A DNA stretch of 64,000 nt. It comes from Pantoea vagans (GTDB taxonomy: Bacteria > Pseudomonadota > Gammaproteobacteria > Enterobacterales > Enterobacteriaceae). A program made the translations under genes and the position numbers. The DNA is taken from the NCBI RefSeq assembly GCF_001506165.1, contig NZ_CP011427.1, positions 3,410,001-3,474,000 on the forward strand. The letters run 5' to 3'. Below the pieces are notes generated by a model. It saw only the letters and a list, made by a program, of their open reading frames with translations, did no database searches and was not told where the DNA came from. How positions within the stretch are numbered: position 1 is the stretch's first letter; each line of letters begins with the position of its first letter. Positions 62,938-64,000 of this stretch are shown piece by piece.

Positions 62938-63651
62938 TCACATCGTGTAATCACGATCCATTCTTCTTCGCAACCTTTTTATTGCCAAACTGTGAAGTTG
63001 ACTCACACGAGTTTCTGTGACATTTAGAATCAGGGCTATATCATGCATATTAAGATCATAGTGATAATAGAACTGAAGTATTCGTTGTTCACGTTCAGGG
63101 ATAGAGGCTATATGCTCAGCAATACGCAATGCGAGGTTGTTTTTTATCGATTGATGTACCGGGTCCAGCAATGCATTCTCGTCATCTGGCTGCTCCCAAA
63201 GATCATCATAACTTTCTTGTAATTCATCAATTGATAAAATTTGAATGCTGTTAGTATCAGCCAGCATCTGCTGAAATTCACACAGCGGCACCCCCATACG
63301 CTCAGCGATTTCCATTTCGCTGGCATTTCTCCCATTTTCTTGTTCGAGCTTTTGTATAAGGGCAGAAATTTCTCGCGAATGCTTTCTGATCCGCCGAGGG
63401 ACCCAATCACGATCACGCAGTTCATCCATTAACGCCCATTTTATGCGTTGAGTAATCCAGGCACTCAGTGCCACCCCTTTACGCGCATCAAAACTGTCGA
63501 CAGCAGAGATGAACCCGATAGCTCCCGCCTGAATCAGATCATCGAATTCGATACTGGCTGGAAGGCGTTTTTGTAAACGTAACACCTCCTTCCTCACCAG
63601 ACTCTGATATTTATTCCACAACGTGATTTTATTATCTAAGCCAACATCCAT
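62938..63651 (-). CDS. fliA: Flagellar sigma factor FliA (sigma-28)
   Basis: About 237 aa from MDVGLDNKITLW, where AGGG lies six bases before the ATG; ATG at 63666 and TTG at 63678 are alternatives. Sigma-70 regions 2 (LPASIEFDDLIQAGAIGFIS, DELRDRDWVPRRIRKHSR), 3 and 4 (LPEREQ appears as IPEREQRILQFYY; HTH TETRVSQLHSLAIKRL) are intact. It is upstream of flhDC on the same strand, an arrangement unlike E. coli where fliA is with fliZ. Confidence 0.93.
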   Translation of the reverse strand: MDVGLDNKITLWNKYQSLVRKEVLRLQKRLPASIEFDDLIQAGAIGFISAVDSFDARKGVALSAWITQRIKWALMDELRDRDWVPRRIRKHSREISALIQKLEQENGRNASEMEIAERMGVPLCEFQQMLADTNSIQILSIDELQESYDDLWEQPDDENALLDPVHQSIKNNLALRIAEHIASIPEREQRILQFYYHYDLNMHDIALILNVTETRVSQLHSLAIKRLRRRMDRDYTM

Positions 63652-63678
63652 ATATACCCTACGCATCACATTTCTCAA

Positions 63679-64000
63679 CCAACATTAATTCATTCAAAGT
63701 ATCGGATGAAATTCAGCGTTCACATAGCGCAATAAGACTACGTCAACTTGACTAATTCATTTAATGAATTGTCGTGAATTTTAATCATTAAAGTAGTGGC
63801 TAATATTTCTTATTTAAAAAAACCAATACGGAGCCTATTTTTCAGCCAACAATCCTTGGCGTTTATCATGCGGTTTGGCTTTCAGCCGAACGGACTAGGG
63901 TGCAGCCTCATTGCTAAGCATAAAATTGCGCCCCCCGTTTTTCCAACGCATCCAACTACGCTTCTAATCCACCCGCGACCATGGCCGCTCCTGTCACCAC
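63679..64000. other. AT-rich region upstream of fliA, window end
   Basis: No convincing reading frame. From 63690 to about 63840 it is very AT-rich with a short dyad ATTCATTTAATGAAT (63751-63765), a likely promoter or regulator site for fliA. The last 100 bases are GC-richer. Nothing else recognised. Confidence 0.5.

Overview
The window reads as a chromosomal segment of an Erwiniaceae enterobacterium, most like Pantoea. Its core genes run in the order known from the E. coli 99-100 min region, read in reverse: slt, ettA, nadR, radA, serB, ytjB, yjjJ, yjjG, rimI, holD, rsmC, three tRNA-Leu(CAG) genes, yjjZ, fhuF and opgB. Several E. coli neighbours are absent from their usual slots (lplA; prfC to deoD between yjjG and yjjJ; dnaTC between fhuF and opgB). 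Other genes, mainly transport and catabolism, fill the spaces. The genus is an inference from gene content and repeat types.

Region 1 (1-21.5 kb). The 5' half of slt is followed by an intact IS150-group IS3 element (890-2340, with inverted repeats, a 3-bp target duplication and a frameshift site) sitting 33 bp upstream of the slt start. Next is a urea-nitrogen operon: allophanate hydrolase, urea carboxylase, a GntR regulator and the urea ABC transporter UrtABCDE. It is headed by a very good sigma-54 promoter with an upstream NtrC-type site. A chemoreceptor gene faces it. Then comes a 2-deoxyribose utilisation locus: deoK-deoP-deoX, divergent from a DeoR-type regulator, with two DeoR operators and a perfect CRP site between them. 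A D-2-hydroxyacid dehydrogenase closes the block. All of this separates slt from ettA, which are neighbours in E. coli.

Region 2 (21.6-35.3 kb) is mostly housekeeping: translation (ettA, rimI, rsmC, tRNAs), NAD (nadR), DNA repair and replication (radA, holD), serine (serB), nucleotide clean-up (yjjG), a HipA-like kinase toxin (yjjJ) and iron (yjjZ, fhuF with Fur-like boxes). A GGDEF diguanylate cyclase is inserted between yjjZ and fhuF.

Region 3 (35.3-61.3 kb) is a patchwork of accessory functions: an editing deacylase, MFS and MHS transporters, a nucleoside hydrolase with a LacI regulator, a beta-propeller protein, a capsule-type glycosyltransferase with an RcsAB-like box, a tautomerase/LysR pair, opgB, an APC permease, a 15-heptad coiled-coil protein, GNAT/MocR, RcnB-like, beta-lactamase-fold lipoprotein, an orphan MetQ-like/2-oxoglutarate oxygenase pair, yecA, DUF1176, and a quinone reductase/LysR pair.

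Region 4 (61.3-64 kb) is visibly AT-richer. It holds a DUF1493 protein and the flagellar master regulators flhC, flhD and fliA together on one strand, possibly the edge of an additional flagellar cluster that continues outside the window.
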